A stretch of 64,000 nt of DNA from contig NZ_BONW01000028.1 in assembly GCF_016862915.1 (NCBI RefSeq), positions 62,001 to 126,000 of the forward strand, written 5' to 3'. The notes beneath the pieces are model-generated. The model searched no databases. It was not told the DNA's origin and saw nothing but the letters and a program-made list of their open reading frames with translations. A program made the translations under genes and the position numbers. This stretch comes from Plantactinospora endophytica (GTDB lineage: Bacteria > Actinomycetota > Actinomycetes > Mycobacteriales > Micromonosporaceae). Position 1 is the stretch's first letter. Every line of letters begins with the position of its first letter. Shown here one piece after another: positions 24,634-32,594 of the stretch.

Positions 24634-25377
24634 GTGAGCAAGGCCAAGTCTCTGTTCGTCCGGACGGCGGCGGTGCTGTCGACCGTCACGGTCGCGACGC
24701 TGGCGCTGCTGACCGCCCCCGCGCAGGCGGAGAGCCCGATCCTGGGCACCGTCGCGCTGGCGCCCGGCGGCGGCGGCGTCAACGACAACCCGTTCGTGAC
24801 CGGGGCCACCACCTCGGCGGCCTGCCCGAGCGGCTTCGGCGAGAACGCCGCGCTGAAGGTCGGCCCCGTCGGCGGCCCGTACAGCCCGCTGGCCCGGATC
24901 GGCGGCCTGGCGAACTACGACCAGGCGCCGTTCACCCTCGCGGCGAACCGTTCGCTCGCCACCGCCCTCGGGGCGGCCCCGGCGGACGGCACCTACGAGG
25001 TGGCGATCTCCTGCTCCGGTACGACCGGGGCGGCCGCCAAGGACTTCTCGACCCTGATCACCGTCACCGGCGACACCTGGGCGGTGAAGAACGCGGCGGC
25101 CACCACCACCCGGCTGAACGCCAAGCCGGTGCTGTTCGCCTTCGAGGGCCAGCGGGTGACGCTGACCGCGACGGTGCGGCGCAACGCCGCCGGCAGCGTC
25201 GAGTTCTTCGCCGATTCCAGCAGCGTCGGCACCGCGCCCGTGGTCGACGGCAGCGCCGTACTCGCCACCACCACCCTGCCGAGCGGCCTGCTCCGGCTCA
25301 CGGCCACCTTCACCCCCGAGGACCCGCGGCTGTTCGCGCCCTCCACGTCGCAGATCTGCTACCTCGTGATCGGTTGA
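24634..25377 (+). CDS. Secreted surface protein: novel Cys-pair domain plus Ig-like repeat (paralogue A)
   Basis: A signal peptide (1-32) is followed by a ~110-residue domain (38-150) shared with the genes at 25472, 26501 and 29495. Shared features are a GTV/TLxP start, SAACPSGFG with Cys64, KVGPVGGPY, YDQAPFTLAANRSLATAL and a second Cys127. The Cys pair probably forms a disulfide. Residues ~155-247 form a bacterial Ig-like (Big_3/Big_5 type) domain with RVTLTATVRR and GSVEFF. There is no anchor. The gene starts with GTG after GAGAGGAAG and is the first gene after the PHO box. I do not recognise the N-terminal domain. A cell-surface structural or binding role is inferred. Confidence 0.8.
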   Translation: MSKAKSLFVRTAAVLSTVTVATLALLTAPAQAESPILGTVALAPGGGGVNDNPFVTGATTSAACPSGFGENAALKVGPVGGPYSPLARIGGLANYDQAPFTLAANRSLATALGAAPADGTYEVAISCSGTTGAAAKDFSTLITVTGDTWAVKNAAATTTRLNAKPVLFAFEGQRVTLTATVRRNAAGSVEFFADSSSVGTAPVVDGSAVLATTTLPSGLLRLTATFTPEDPRLFAPSTSQICYLVIG

Positions 25378-25471
25378 GTCAGCGCGTCCGAGACGCGTGC
25401 CACCCGGGTGGCCGGAGGTCCTCTGTGGACGTCCGGCCACACGCCCGTGTTGTCGACAGGAAAGGAACACT

Positions 25472-26365
25472 GTGCAGACGCCACCCCGCCGGCTCGGCCG
25501 GACCGGCGCGACGCTCCTCGCGGTCGCGCTGACCTTCGGTGCCGGCATGACCGCCGCGGCGATGGTCGCCCTCACCCCGCCGGCCCAGGCGGCACCCTCG
25601 CTCGGCACCCTCACCATCTCGCCGACCAGCGGCAGCGTGACCGAGGGTACGCGGGACGCGCCCGCCTTCACCGCTGGCACCTCGGCGGCCTGCCCGGCCG
25701 GCTCGGGCGCCCAGGCACAGCTCAGGATCAGCCCGGCCGGTCAGCCGGGCCGGCCGGCGGGCGGCAACCTCGCCCGGATCGCCAGCGACACCAACTACGA
25801 CCGCGCGCCGTTCACCCTCCGCACCGACCGGTCGATCGCCAGGGCGCTGGACCCGACTCCCGACGACGGCAACCATCCGGCGCCGGCGGACGGCGACTAC
25901 CGGATCACCGTCGAGTGCATGACCGAGCTGGCCGAGGTGCACGAACACTGGTTCCAGGCGCTGGTCACGATCAGCGGACCGACCTGGCAGGTCAAGCAGG
26001 CCCCGAGCGGCTCGCCCACCCCGACCGGTTCGGCCGACCCGACCCCGACCGCCAGCCCGACGGCGACGCCGACCGCGAGCCCGACGGCCAGTCCCACGCC
26101 GACGCCGACGGAGCCGGCCAGCCCGACGCCGACTCCCACGGAGACGGCCAGCCCCACACCCACCCCGACGGAGACGGCCAGCCCCACGCCGACCCCGACC
26201 GAGTCGGAGAGCCCGAGTCCGAGCCCCAGCCAGACCGAGGGAGGCGGTGGCGGCAACCTCGCGCTGACCGGTACCTCACTGCCGACCCTGCTGACCGGCG
26301 GTCTCGTCCTCGTCGTCGTCGGCGTGGCCGCGATGCTGCTGGCCCGGCGCCGCGACCACCCGTAA
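25472..26365 (+). CDS. LAXTG-anchored surface protein with the Cys-pair domain (paralogue B)
   Basis: A signal peptide (~12-41) leads into the same Cys-pair domain, with TSAACPAGSG (Cys74) and ITVECM (Cys149). Here it has a ~10-residue insertion before the second Cys. A Pro/Thr/Ser wall spacer of ~75 residues (PTPT and ETASPTPTPT repeats) follows. The sorting signal is LALTG at 263-267, a hydrophobic helix and an RRRDHP tail, the LAXTG type preferred by class E sortases. GTG 25472 follows AGGAAAGGA. It is a predicted covalently wall-anchored protein. The sortase-like gene 1 kb downstream lacks the catalytic Cys, so a housekeeping sortase elsewhere would have to attach it. Confidence 0.82.
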   Translation: MQTPPRRLGRTGATLLAVALTFGAGMTAAAMVALTPPAQAAPSLGTLTISPTSGSVTEGTRDAPAFTAGTSAACPAGSGAQAQLRISPAGQPGRPAGGNLARIASDTNYDRAPFTLRTDRSIARALDPTPDDGNHPAPADGDYRITVECMTELAEVHEHWFQALVTISGPTWQVKQAPSGSPTPTGSADPTPTASPTATPTASPTASPTPTPTEPASPTPTPTETASPTPTPTETASPTPTPTESESPSPSPSQTEGGGGGNLALTGTSLPTLLTGGLVLVVVGVAAMLLARRRDHP

Positions 26366-26500
26366 GCCATGGCAGGAGCGCGGACCGGCACGGAAAGGCC
26401 GGCAGCCGGAGGTCGACGTGACCGGTCGGGAGCCGCGCCCGTCGGGCGACAACCCAAACCGGAGCGGCCGTCGGTCCGCCGGGGCGCGAGGAAGGAAACC

Positions 26501-27367
26501 ATGTCCGTACTGGGACCAGTGCAGTACCGAGGACCGGCGCTGCTGCTCTCGGCGTTGCTGCTCGCCGCAGCCGGGTCGGCGGTACCGGCGTCGGGCGCCC
26601 CCGCCCTGCCGACCGGCCGCGACGCGGCCCTCGGCACACTCACCGTCACCCCGAGCAGCGGGACCGTCGACGGCAATCCGATGCTCGCCTCGGCGACCAC
26701 GTCGGCACCGTGCCCGGCCCGGTACGGCTCCGCCGCGCTGCTGCGGGTCGGGCCGGTCGGCGGCCCGTACAGCAACATCGCCCGACCGGGCGGGGCCGGC
26801 GGCTACGACACGGCGCCGGTCACCATGAACCCGAACCGGTCGATGGCGATGTCCCAGGGCCGGCCGCCCGTCGACGGCGAGTACGCGATCGTCGTCGAGT
26901 GCGTCAGCGACACCCTGGGCACCCATCCGGACCGCTTCGAGTTCCGGATCGTCGTGACCGGCGGCACCTGGCGGGTCGACACCCGCGCCGCCGGCCGGCC
27001 CGCACCGTCGGGCACCGCCGCCCGGGGCACGACCGACCCGACCGACGGCTCCGACGGTGGCGCGACGGGCCCGGCCAGCGACTCCGACGGCGCGACGGGC
27101 CCGGCCAGCGACTCCGACGGCGCGACGGGCACGGCGGGCGGTTCCGACGGCGACACGACCGGCACGGCACCGCCCGCGCCGGCCGACGCGCCCGGGGAGC
27201 GGGCCGCCGCGACCAGCCCGCCATCGGCTCCGGCCCCGGCCGACCTGGCCGGTAGACCGGAGCAGACCGGCTCGCCGCTGCCCTGGCTGCTCGGTGGCGC
27301 CGCCCTGCTGGCGTGCGTGGCGGTCGTGGTCCCACTGGTCCGCAGGCGGGGGAGGAGACAGCCGTGA
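26501..27367 (+). CDS. Membrane-anchored surface protein with the Cys-pair domain (paralogue C)
   Basis: A signal peptide (~11-33) precedes the shared Cys-pair domain: SAPCPARYG (Cys71), LRVGPVGGPYSN, YDTAPVTMNPNRSMAM and VVECVS (Cys134). The spacer contains 10-residue repeats (GATGPASDSD twice, then GATGTAGGSD), encoded by a 30-bp DNA repeat. The C-terminus is PEQTG (253-257), a hydrophobic helix and RRRGRRQP. This looks like a degenerate sorting signal and may act only as a membrane anchor. ATG 26501 follows GAGGAAGGAAACC. The stop overlaps the start of the sortase-like gene (GTGA), tying the two products together. Confidence 0.8.
   Translation: MSVLGPVQYRGPALLLSALLLAAAGSAVPASGAPALPTGRDAALGTLTVTPSSGTVDGNPMLASATTSAPCPARYGSAALLRVGPVGGPYSNIARPGGAGGYDTAPVTMNPNRSMAMSQGRPPVDGEYAIVVECVSDTLGTHPDRFEFRIVVTGGTWRVDTRAAGRPAPSGTAARGTTDPTDGSDGGATGPASDSDGATGPASDSDGATGTAGGSDGDTTGTAPPAPADAPGERAAATSPPSAPAPADLAGRPEQTGSPLPWLLGGAALLACVAVVVPLVRRRGRRQP
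27059..27148 (+). repeat. 30-bp tandem repeat within paralogue C
   Basis: A 30-bp unit is perfect at 27059-27088 and 27089-27118 and degenerate at 27119-27148. It encodes the repeated spacer GATGPASDSD. Confidence 0.85.
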
Positions 27368-28350
27368 CCGCCACCGTCCAACCGCCGACCGTGTCACCGA
27401 CCGATCTCGGTCCGCCACCACCGGCCGGCCCACCCCGCTCGGCATCCGCGTCCGGCGGTTCGCCGTCCCGACCCGCTCCGACCCGGCCGCCCCGATCGGT
27501 CGAGATCCCGGCCGTACGCGTCACCGGCACCGTGCTGACCCTGCTCGGGGTGCTGCTGCTGGCCTTCGTCGTACACCTGACGCTGATCTCCCAGCTCCGC
27601 TACGAGCGGGCCCAGCAGACGGCGTACGCCGACTTCCGCAAGGAACTGGCCGAGGGGATCGCACCGGTCGGCCAGACCGACCTCGACGGCGAACTGCTGC
27701 GTCCGGGCGCCTCGGTGGCGGTACTCCGGATCCCCGCGCTCGGCACCCGGCAGGTGGTCTTCGAGGGGACCGGCGCAGGCGTGTTGCAGAACGGTCCTGG
27801 GCACCGCCGCGACACGGTACTGCCCGGCCAGCCCGGCACGAGCGTGCTGCTGGGCCGGCATGCGGGGTACGGCGGTCCGTTCGCCGGGCTGGCACTGCTG
27901 AACCCCGGCGACGAGATCGTGGTGGTGACCGGGCAGGGCGAGCACCGGTACCGGATCACCGGCCTGCGCCGCCCCGGCGATCCGCTGCCGTCCCGGCTGG
28001 CCGAGGGGGCGGGCCGGCTCACCCTGGTCACCGCCGACGGCCGGCCGTACCTGCCAAACGACGTCCTGTACGCCGACGCCGACCTCGTCTCGCCGGCCCA
28101 ACCCGCGCCGCAGCGGCGGTTCGGGGCGCAGTCGCTGACCCCGGCCGAGCAGGCGATGGCCGGCGACCCGGACGCCTGGGTGCCGCTGGTGCTGTGGGGC
28201 CAGGCGCTGCTGATCGCCGCCTACGCGGTGAGCTGGGCCTGGGCCCGCTGGGGCGGTTGGCAGGCGTGGGTGTCCGGCATGCCGCTGCTCGCCGTCCTCG
28301 GCCTCACCGTGGCGGACCAGGCCGTCCGACTCCTGCCCAACCTCTACTGA
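27364..28350 (+). CDS. Sortase-fold membrane protein lacking the catalytic cysteine
   Basis: The 328-residue protein has a Pro-rich cytoplasmic N-terminus, a membrane helix (~53-75), a sortase beta-barrel (~110-245) and two further helices near the C-terminus (~280-325). The barrel shows class E/D hallmarks: [28 protein letters not shown] with the catalytic-type His166, and LTLVTADGR. In active sortases the last motif reads TLVTC. Here the Cys is Ala224, and the Arg expected ~10 residues later (R-x-V-V) appears as Asn in PNDVLYADA. Transpeptidation is therefore unlikely, and a binding or scaffolding role is inferred. GTG 27364 overlaps the stop of a sorting-signal protein, and pstB starts 13 bp after its stop. 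Confidence 0.82.
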   Translation: MTATVQPPTVSPTDLGPPPPAGPPRSASASGGSPSRPAPTRPPRSVEIPAVRVTGTVLTLLGVLLLAFVVHLTLISQLRYERAQQTAYADFRKELAEGIAPVGQTDLDGELLRPGASVAVLRIPALGTRQVVFEGTGAGVLQNGPGHRRDTVLPGQPGTSVLLGRHAGYGGPFAGLALLNPGDEIVVVTGQGEHRYRITGLRRPGDPLPSRLAEGAGRLTLVTADGRPYLPNDVLYADADLVSPAQPAPQRRFGAQSLTPAEQAMAGDPDAWVPLVLWGQALLIAAYAVSWAWARWGGWQAWVSGMPLLAVLGLTVADQAVRLLPNLY

Positions 28351-28363
28351 CGACGGAGCCGAG

Positions 28364-29194
28364 ATGAGCCTCGACAGCACCTCCCTGATGCCCACCGCCC
28401 CGCCCGGCCCGTACGGCGGCCTGGCAGCCCTGGAAGCCAGCGCGATATCCGCGTGGTTCGGCCAGCACAAGGTGCTCGACCGGGTGTCGCTGACCATGGC
28501 GGCCGGCGAGGTCACCGCCCTGATCGGGCCGTCGGGCTGCGGGAAGTCCACCTTCCTGCGGATCCTCAACCGGATGCACGAACTGATCCCCGGGGCGTCG
28601 CTGGCCGGCGAGGTGATGCTCGACGGCCAGGACCTGTACGCGCCGGTCCGCCGGATCACCGACGCCCGCCGGCAGGTCGGGATGGTCTTCCAGAAGCCCA
28701 ACCCGTTCCCGACGATGTCCATCTACGACAACGTCGTCGCCGGACTGCGGCTCACCGGTACCCGGATCAACCGTGCCGACCGGGACGCCCTGGTCGAGGA
28801 GTGCCTGACCAAGGCCGGCCTCTGGAAGGAGGTACGGGATCGGCTCCGCTCGCCGGGCGGTGCGCTCTCCGGCGGGCAGCAACAGCGGCTCTGCATCGCC
28901 CGCTCGCTGGCGGTACGGCCCCGGGTGCTGCTGATGGACGAGCCCTGCTCCGCGCTCGACCCGACCTCGACCCGGCGGATCGAGGAGACCATCGCCGAAC
29001 TGGTGGCCGAGGTGACGATCGTGATCGTCACGCACAACATGCAGCAGGCAGCGCGGGTTTCCGACCAGTGCGCGTTCTTCCTCGCCGAACACGGTACGCC
29101 CGGCGCCATCGTCGAGCACGGGCCGACCGAGGTGATGTTCGACAGCCCGCAGGACTCTCGTACCTACGACTATGTGCACGGACGGTTCGGATAG
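28364..29194 (+). CDS. pstB: Phosphate ABC transporter ATP-binding protein PstB
   Basis: It is a complete ABC ATPase with Walker [19 protein letters not shown]-loop VFQKPNPFP, signature [17 protein letters not shown], Walker [14 protein letters not shown] and switch His in [19 protein letters not shown] and [16 protein letters not shown] are PstB-specific. It should energise PstC/PstA. It is separated from pstCA-pstS by ~10 kb and lies 13 bp after the sortase-like gene, so it is transcribed with surface-protein genes. This odd placement links that block to phosphate import. The N-terminus is ~20 residues longer than in E. coli. No phoU is present. Confidence 0.95.
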   Translation: MSLDSTSLMPTAPPGPYGGLAALEASAISAWFGQHKVLDRVSLTMAAGEVTALIGPSGCGKSTFLRILNRMHELIPGASLAGEVMLDGQDLYAPVRRITDARRQVGMVFQKPNPFPTMSIYDNVVAGLRLTGTRINRADRDALVEECLTKAGLWKEVRDRLRSPGGALSGGQQQRLCIARSLAVRPRVLLMDEPCSALDPTSTRRIEETIAELVAEVTIVIVTHNMQQAARVSDQCAFFLAEHGTPGAIVEHGPTEVMFDSPQDSRTYDYVHGRFG

Positions 29195-29285
29195 GCCGAT
29201 CCGCCGACCGGTCGATGGCGTTCACCGGGTCGGCGACGGCAACGAAAAGGTGAACCGGCTGCTCGCGCCGGCTCTGACATCTGCC

Positions 29286-29318
29286 ATTCATGCGGTGGAT
29301 CAACTCGATTCTTTCCGC
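29286..29318 (+). promoter_or_regulatory. Weak PHO-box-like element upstream of the WxL protein gene
   Basis: ATTCATGCGGT (29286-29296) matches unit 1 of the box at 21367 in 9 of 11 positions. The two following 11-mers match poorly. GTTCACCGGGT at 29220-29230 is a second lone half-unit. Treat it as a candidate only. Confidence 0.25.
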
Positions 29319-29494
29319 TGTCGATCCCGTGTCAGTTCGGCCGTAACCCGCAATTTTCCTGCTGCATGTCCGGCCTTGGCGTTGGCCTGCACGACGGGTC
29401 ACGGCCCGTGTGCAGCCTGATCGAGGTCGCGGCAGGTGACTGCTCCCGACGGGGGAGAGCCGCCGCACCGCATTCCTCGCGAAGGAAGTGATTC

Positions 29495-30718
29495 ATGAAG
29501 GCAACGAAGACCCTGCTCGGTCGGGCGGCCGCCCTGGCCGGCGCGGTCGCGCTGACCACGGTCGGCCTGGTCGGCGTCGCGGCGCCGGCCCAGGCCGCCG
29601 CAGCGGGCACCATTACCCTCAACCCCACCAGCGGCAGCGTCACCGACAACCCGATGCTGTCCCAGGCCACCACCTCGGCGGCCTGCCCCACCGGCTTCGG
29701 CGACCAGGCCGCCCTGCGGGTCGGCCCGGTCGGCGGTCAGGTGGCCAACCTCAACCGGATCGCCAGCGACACCGGCTACGACACGGCTCCGTTCACCCTG
29801 GCGGCCAACCGGTCGATGGCGACGGCGCTGGCCGGCACTCCGGCCAACGGCGACTACGTCGTCGTGATCGAGTGCCTCAGCGAACTCAACGGGGTCCACC
29901 CGGACCGCTTCGAGACCGTGATCACGGTCAACGGAGGTAACTGGCGGGCCAAGGGCGCGGTCGACCCGGTCGTCCCGACCACCACCGTGCTGGGCGCCAG
30001 CCCGGCCGGACCGGTCGAGGCCGGCACCGCCGTGACCCTCACCGCCACCGTGGACCCGGCCGCTGCGGCCGGTACGGTCTCCTTCCGCAACGGCAGCACG
30101 GCGGTCGGCACCGCGCCGGTGTCGGGTGGTACGGCCGCGATCACCATCTCCACCCTTCCGGTGGGGAGCAACTCGCTCACCGCCCAGTTCACCCCGGCTG
30201 ACCCGGCGGCCTTCGGGCCGTCGACGTCGACCGAGGTGAACGTCCAGGTGACCGCACCGGGTGCCGTCAACAAGGGGCAGGAGATCACGGCCGAGATCGT
30301 CGGCGGTGGCCTCTCGCTGGAGGTGGCGGGTACCGCTGTCGCCCTCTCCGGCGGTGTGGTCGGCGGTACGGCCACCGGCACGCTGAACACGGCGACGGTG
30401 ACCGACCTGCGCGGCACCAGCGCCGGGTGGAACCTCACCGGGCAGGTGGAGGACTTCGTCGGCCCGGCCGGCGCCACCATCGACGGCAACCAGCTCGGCT
30501 GGACGCCGAACGCCGGCAAGGTCAGCGGCAGCGGCACCGCCACCGCGGGCGCCGCCGCGGCGCCGGGTACCGGCCTGGGGGAGACCAGGACCCTCTGCCG
30601 GGCCGACGAGGGCAGCAGCGCCGGCACCTTCGAGTGCGGCGCCGGTCTGGGCCTCGGCATCCCGGACACCACCACGCCGGGCAGCTACGCCGGCACCCTC
30701 ACCCTGACGCTGGTCTGA
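29495..30718 (+). CDS. Secreted surface protein: Cys-pair domain, Ig-like domain and WxL-like domain (paralogue D)
   Basis: The signal peptide (1-34) is followed by the shared Cys-pair domain, with Cys64 and Cys127 at exactly the positions seen in the gene at 24634. An Ig-like domain covers ~160-250. A C-terminal region (~255-407) resembles WxL cell-wall-binding domains: GWNLTGQVEDF with Trp312-Asn-Leu314, GNQLGWTPNAGK, a Cys pair and the closing SYAGTLTLTL strand. In Firmicutes, WxL domains bind peptidoglycan and DUF916-type partners. A DUF916 protein is encoded immediately downstream. GCGAAGGAAG precedes the ATG. A strong terminator follows. The WxL call is by eye; the second WxL motif is degenerate (LTL). 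Confidence 0.8.
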   Translation: MKATKTLLGRAAALAGAVALTTVGLVGVAAPAQAAAAGTITLNPTSGSVTDNPMLSQATTSAACPTGFGDQAALRVGPVGGQVANLNRIASDTGYDTAPFTLAANRSMATALAGTPANGDYVVVIECLSELNGVHPDRFETVITVNGGNWRAKGAVDPVVPTTTVLGASPAGPVEAGTAVTLTATVDPAAAAGTVSFRNGSTAVGTAPVSGGTAAITISTLPVGSNSLTAQFTPADPAAFGPSTSTEVNVQVTAPGAVNKGQEITAEIVGGGLSLEVAGTAVALSGGVVGGTATGTLNTATVTDLRGTSAGWNLTGQVEDFVGPAGATIDGNQLGWTPNAGKVSGSGTATAGAAAAPGTGLGETRTLCRADEGSSAGTFECGAGLGLGIPDTTTPGSYAGTLTLTLV

Positions 30719-30737
30719 CCGGCCGACGGTCGAGGCG

Positions 30738-30782
30738 ACGGCGGGGGTACCACGGGCATCCGGTCCGTGGCGCCCCCGCCGT
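30738..30782. terminator. Strong hairpin terminator after the WxL protein gene
   Basis: ACGGCGGGGG (30738-30747) pairs with CCCCCGCCGT (30773-30782), with an inner CACGG/CCGTG stem. It lies 20 bp after the stop. Confidence 0.8.
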
Positions 30783-30902
30783 ACCACCGTTTGAAGAACC
30801 AACCACGACGCAGTGCTGCCGGACAAGCCGTGACCGAGCACAGCGCGGACCTCGGCCCGCTCGGCCGCCCAGGTCGTCGCGCTGAGGAGCGAGGAGCCAA
30901 CA

Positions 30903-31979
30903 ATGACCGTCATCCGATTCCGCCGCGTCTTCGCCGCCTCGGTCGTCGCCGTCGCCCTGCTGGCCGCGCCGGCCGGCCCGGCCGCTGCCGCCCCCGGCGA
31001 CGAGTTCCGGTGGACCGTGGAGCCGGCCGACGCGACCGGCGCCGCTCCACCCGGCCAGTTCGGTTACGACCTCGCCCCCGGGCAGCAGCGCGACGACCGG
31101 GTGGCGGTGACCAACCGGTCGGTCCGGCCGCTCACCGTGACCGTGTACGCCACCGACGCGTCCACCTCGGGCGACGGCGCGTTCGCGCTGCCGCCGGCCA
31201 GCCAGCCCGCGCGCGAGGCCGGTGCCTGGATCGGCCTGGAGCGCCAGGTCCGGACCCTGCGCCCCGGGGAGCGGGCCGTCCTGCCGTTCCGGGTGACCGT
31301 CCCCCGTGACGCGACGCCGGGCGATCACGCGGCCGGGATCGTCGCCTCGGTCGCCGAGCAGCGTACCGACGCCGAGGGGCAGCGGGTCAACGTGGAGCGT
31401 CGGGTCGGCGCGCGGATCTACCTGCGGGTGAACGGGCCGCTCGCGCCGATGGTCGACGTCGAGTCGGTGCAGGTCGGGTACGCGAACTCGGCGGTGCCGT
31501 TCGCCCGTGGCCCGGCGACGGTCACCTACCGGCTGCGCAACCCCGGCAATGTCCGGGTCGGCGGCACCGCCAAACTGCGCACCACCGGCCTGTTCGGCGT
31601 ACCGCTCGCCAGCGGTCAGGACGTCACCCTGCCGGAGTTGCTGCCCGGTGCCCGGGTGACGCTGGTCCGCCGGATCGACGGGGTACCGTCGGCCGGCATG
31701 GTCACCGCCACGGTACGGGTCGAGGCCACCAGCAGCGAGGGACCGCTGCCCGTCGTGACCCGTACCGGAACGGTCTGGACCTTTCCCTGGACGATGCTCT
31801 ATCTCCTCGTGGTGATCGGCGCGGTGCTGGCCCTGCTCTGGTGGCGTCGACGTCGGCGGCGTGCGGCCGGAGTCGACGCCACGCCGGCCGACGATCCGGT
31901 CGAGCCGGCCGAGGTCGCCGACCCGGACACCGGCCGGGCGGACGACGGAGAGGCCGTCCCGCTGGCCGCCCCGCGCTGA
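30903..31979 (+). CDS. DUF916-type WxL-interacting membrane protein
   Basis: The 358-residue protein has a signal peptide (~10-31), two beta-sandwich domains (~35-155 and ~160-290), a membrane helix (~298-320) and a basic cytoplasmic tail. The first domain has DUF916 (WxLIP peptidoglycan-binding) features: a FRWTVEPAD start, GYDLAPGQQRDDRVAVTNRS, GAWIGLERQVRTLRPGERA and VPRDATPGDHAAGIVAS. In the csc clusters of Lactobacillales such proteins pair with WxL proteins at the wall. The WxL-like gene just upstream makes the same pairing here. GAGGAGCGAGGAGCC precedes the ATG. No close partner follows. Confidence 0.85.
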   Translation: MTVIRFRRVFAASVVAVALLAAPAGPAAAAPGDEFRWTVEPADATGAAPPGQFGYDLAPGQQRDDRVAVTNRSVRPLTVTVYATDASTSGDGAFALPPASQPAREAGAWIGLERQVRTLRPGERAVLPFRVTVPRDATPGDHAAGIVASVAEQRTDAEGQRVNVERRVGARIYLRVNGPLAPMVDVESVQVGYANSAVPFARGPATVTYRLRNPGNVRVGGTAKLRTTGLFGVPLASGQDVTLPELLPGARVTLVRRIDGVPSAGMVTATVRVEATSSEGPLPVVTRTGTVWTFPWTMLYLLVVIGAVLALLWWRRRRRRAAGVDATPADDPVEPAEVADPDTGRADDGEAVPLAAPR

Positions 31980-32078
31980 TATCGATATGGGCGCCAATCG
32001 CCGCGCTCTCCTCGACACCTGTTCTGCACCTTCGTAGGGTGGGCCGCACACAGGAGGCGGTGCAGGAGGGCTGGTCCG

Positions 32079-32399
32079 ATGCCCAACACCCTGGTGGACG
32101 TGTCGACGGTCGTGGACGGCACGCTCGTGGTGCAGCCGCACGGGCAGGTCGGCATCGACTGTGCCGCCGAGTTGCGGCACATTCTCGTACGCGTGGTGCG
32201 TAAGGTCCGGCCGTGGCGGGTGATGGTGGACCTGTCCGACGTGTCCACCGTCGATCCGATCGGTGTCGGGACGCTCGCCGCCGCGTGCCACGTCGGCGAC
32301 GACGACAACGTCGTGGTCTCGTTCCGGACCAACTCCGCGACGTTGGCCCGCCGGCTCACCGCCGCAGGGGTGCCGCCGCAGCGACTGCGGAGCTGTTAG
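32079..32399 (+). CDS. STAS-domain protein (anti-sigma factor antagonist-like)
   Basis: The 106-residue protein is a single STAS domain: VVDGTLVVQPHGQVGIDCAAEL, then VMVDLSDVSTVDPIGVGTL. In SpoIIAA/RsbV proteins the segment after the strand is D-S-S-G with the phosphorylated Ser. Here it is D-P-I-G (residues 59-62), so the usual switch Ser is missing. It may work without phosphorylation or serve another partner. AGGAGGGC lies upstream of the ATG. No anti-sigma kinase or sigma-B-type gene is adjacent. Confidence 0.8.
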   Translation: MPNTLVDVSTVVDGTLVVQPHGQVGIDCAAELRHILVRVVRKVRPWRVMVDLSDVSTVDPIGVGTLAAACHVGDDDNVVVSFRTNSATLARRLTAAGVPPQRLRSC

Positions 32400-32450
32400 C
32401 CGGCGCGGGCCGGCTGTCGCCCGGCCCCTGGCCCTGCGACCCGACGTGAC

Positions 32451-32594
32451 CGTCGGCGCTGCGGCCAGCCTCCCTGCACGGAGAACTCGTTGCCGTATCG
32501 TCGGCGCTGCGGTCAGCTTTCCTGCACAGAGAACTCGTTGCCCTACCGTCGGCGCTGCGGTCAGCTTTCCTGCACGGAGAACTCGTTGCCGTCC
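32451..32594. repeat. 48-bp tandem triplication of the end of the VOC gene
   Basis: Three copies with exact 48-bp period lie at 32451-32498, 32499-32546 and 32547-32594. The third contains the last codons and stop of the minus-strand VOC gene. Copies 1 and 2 are its decayed duplicates beyond the stop. Copy 1 has lost the stop codon through substitutions. Confidence 0.85.

Noticed and set aside
26040-26230. PTPT-coding repeat as a regulatory repeat
   Set aside because: It is explained as the Pro/Thr wall-spanning spacer of the LAXTG protein.
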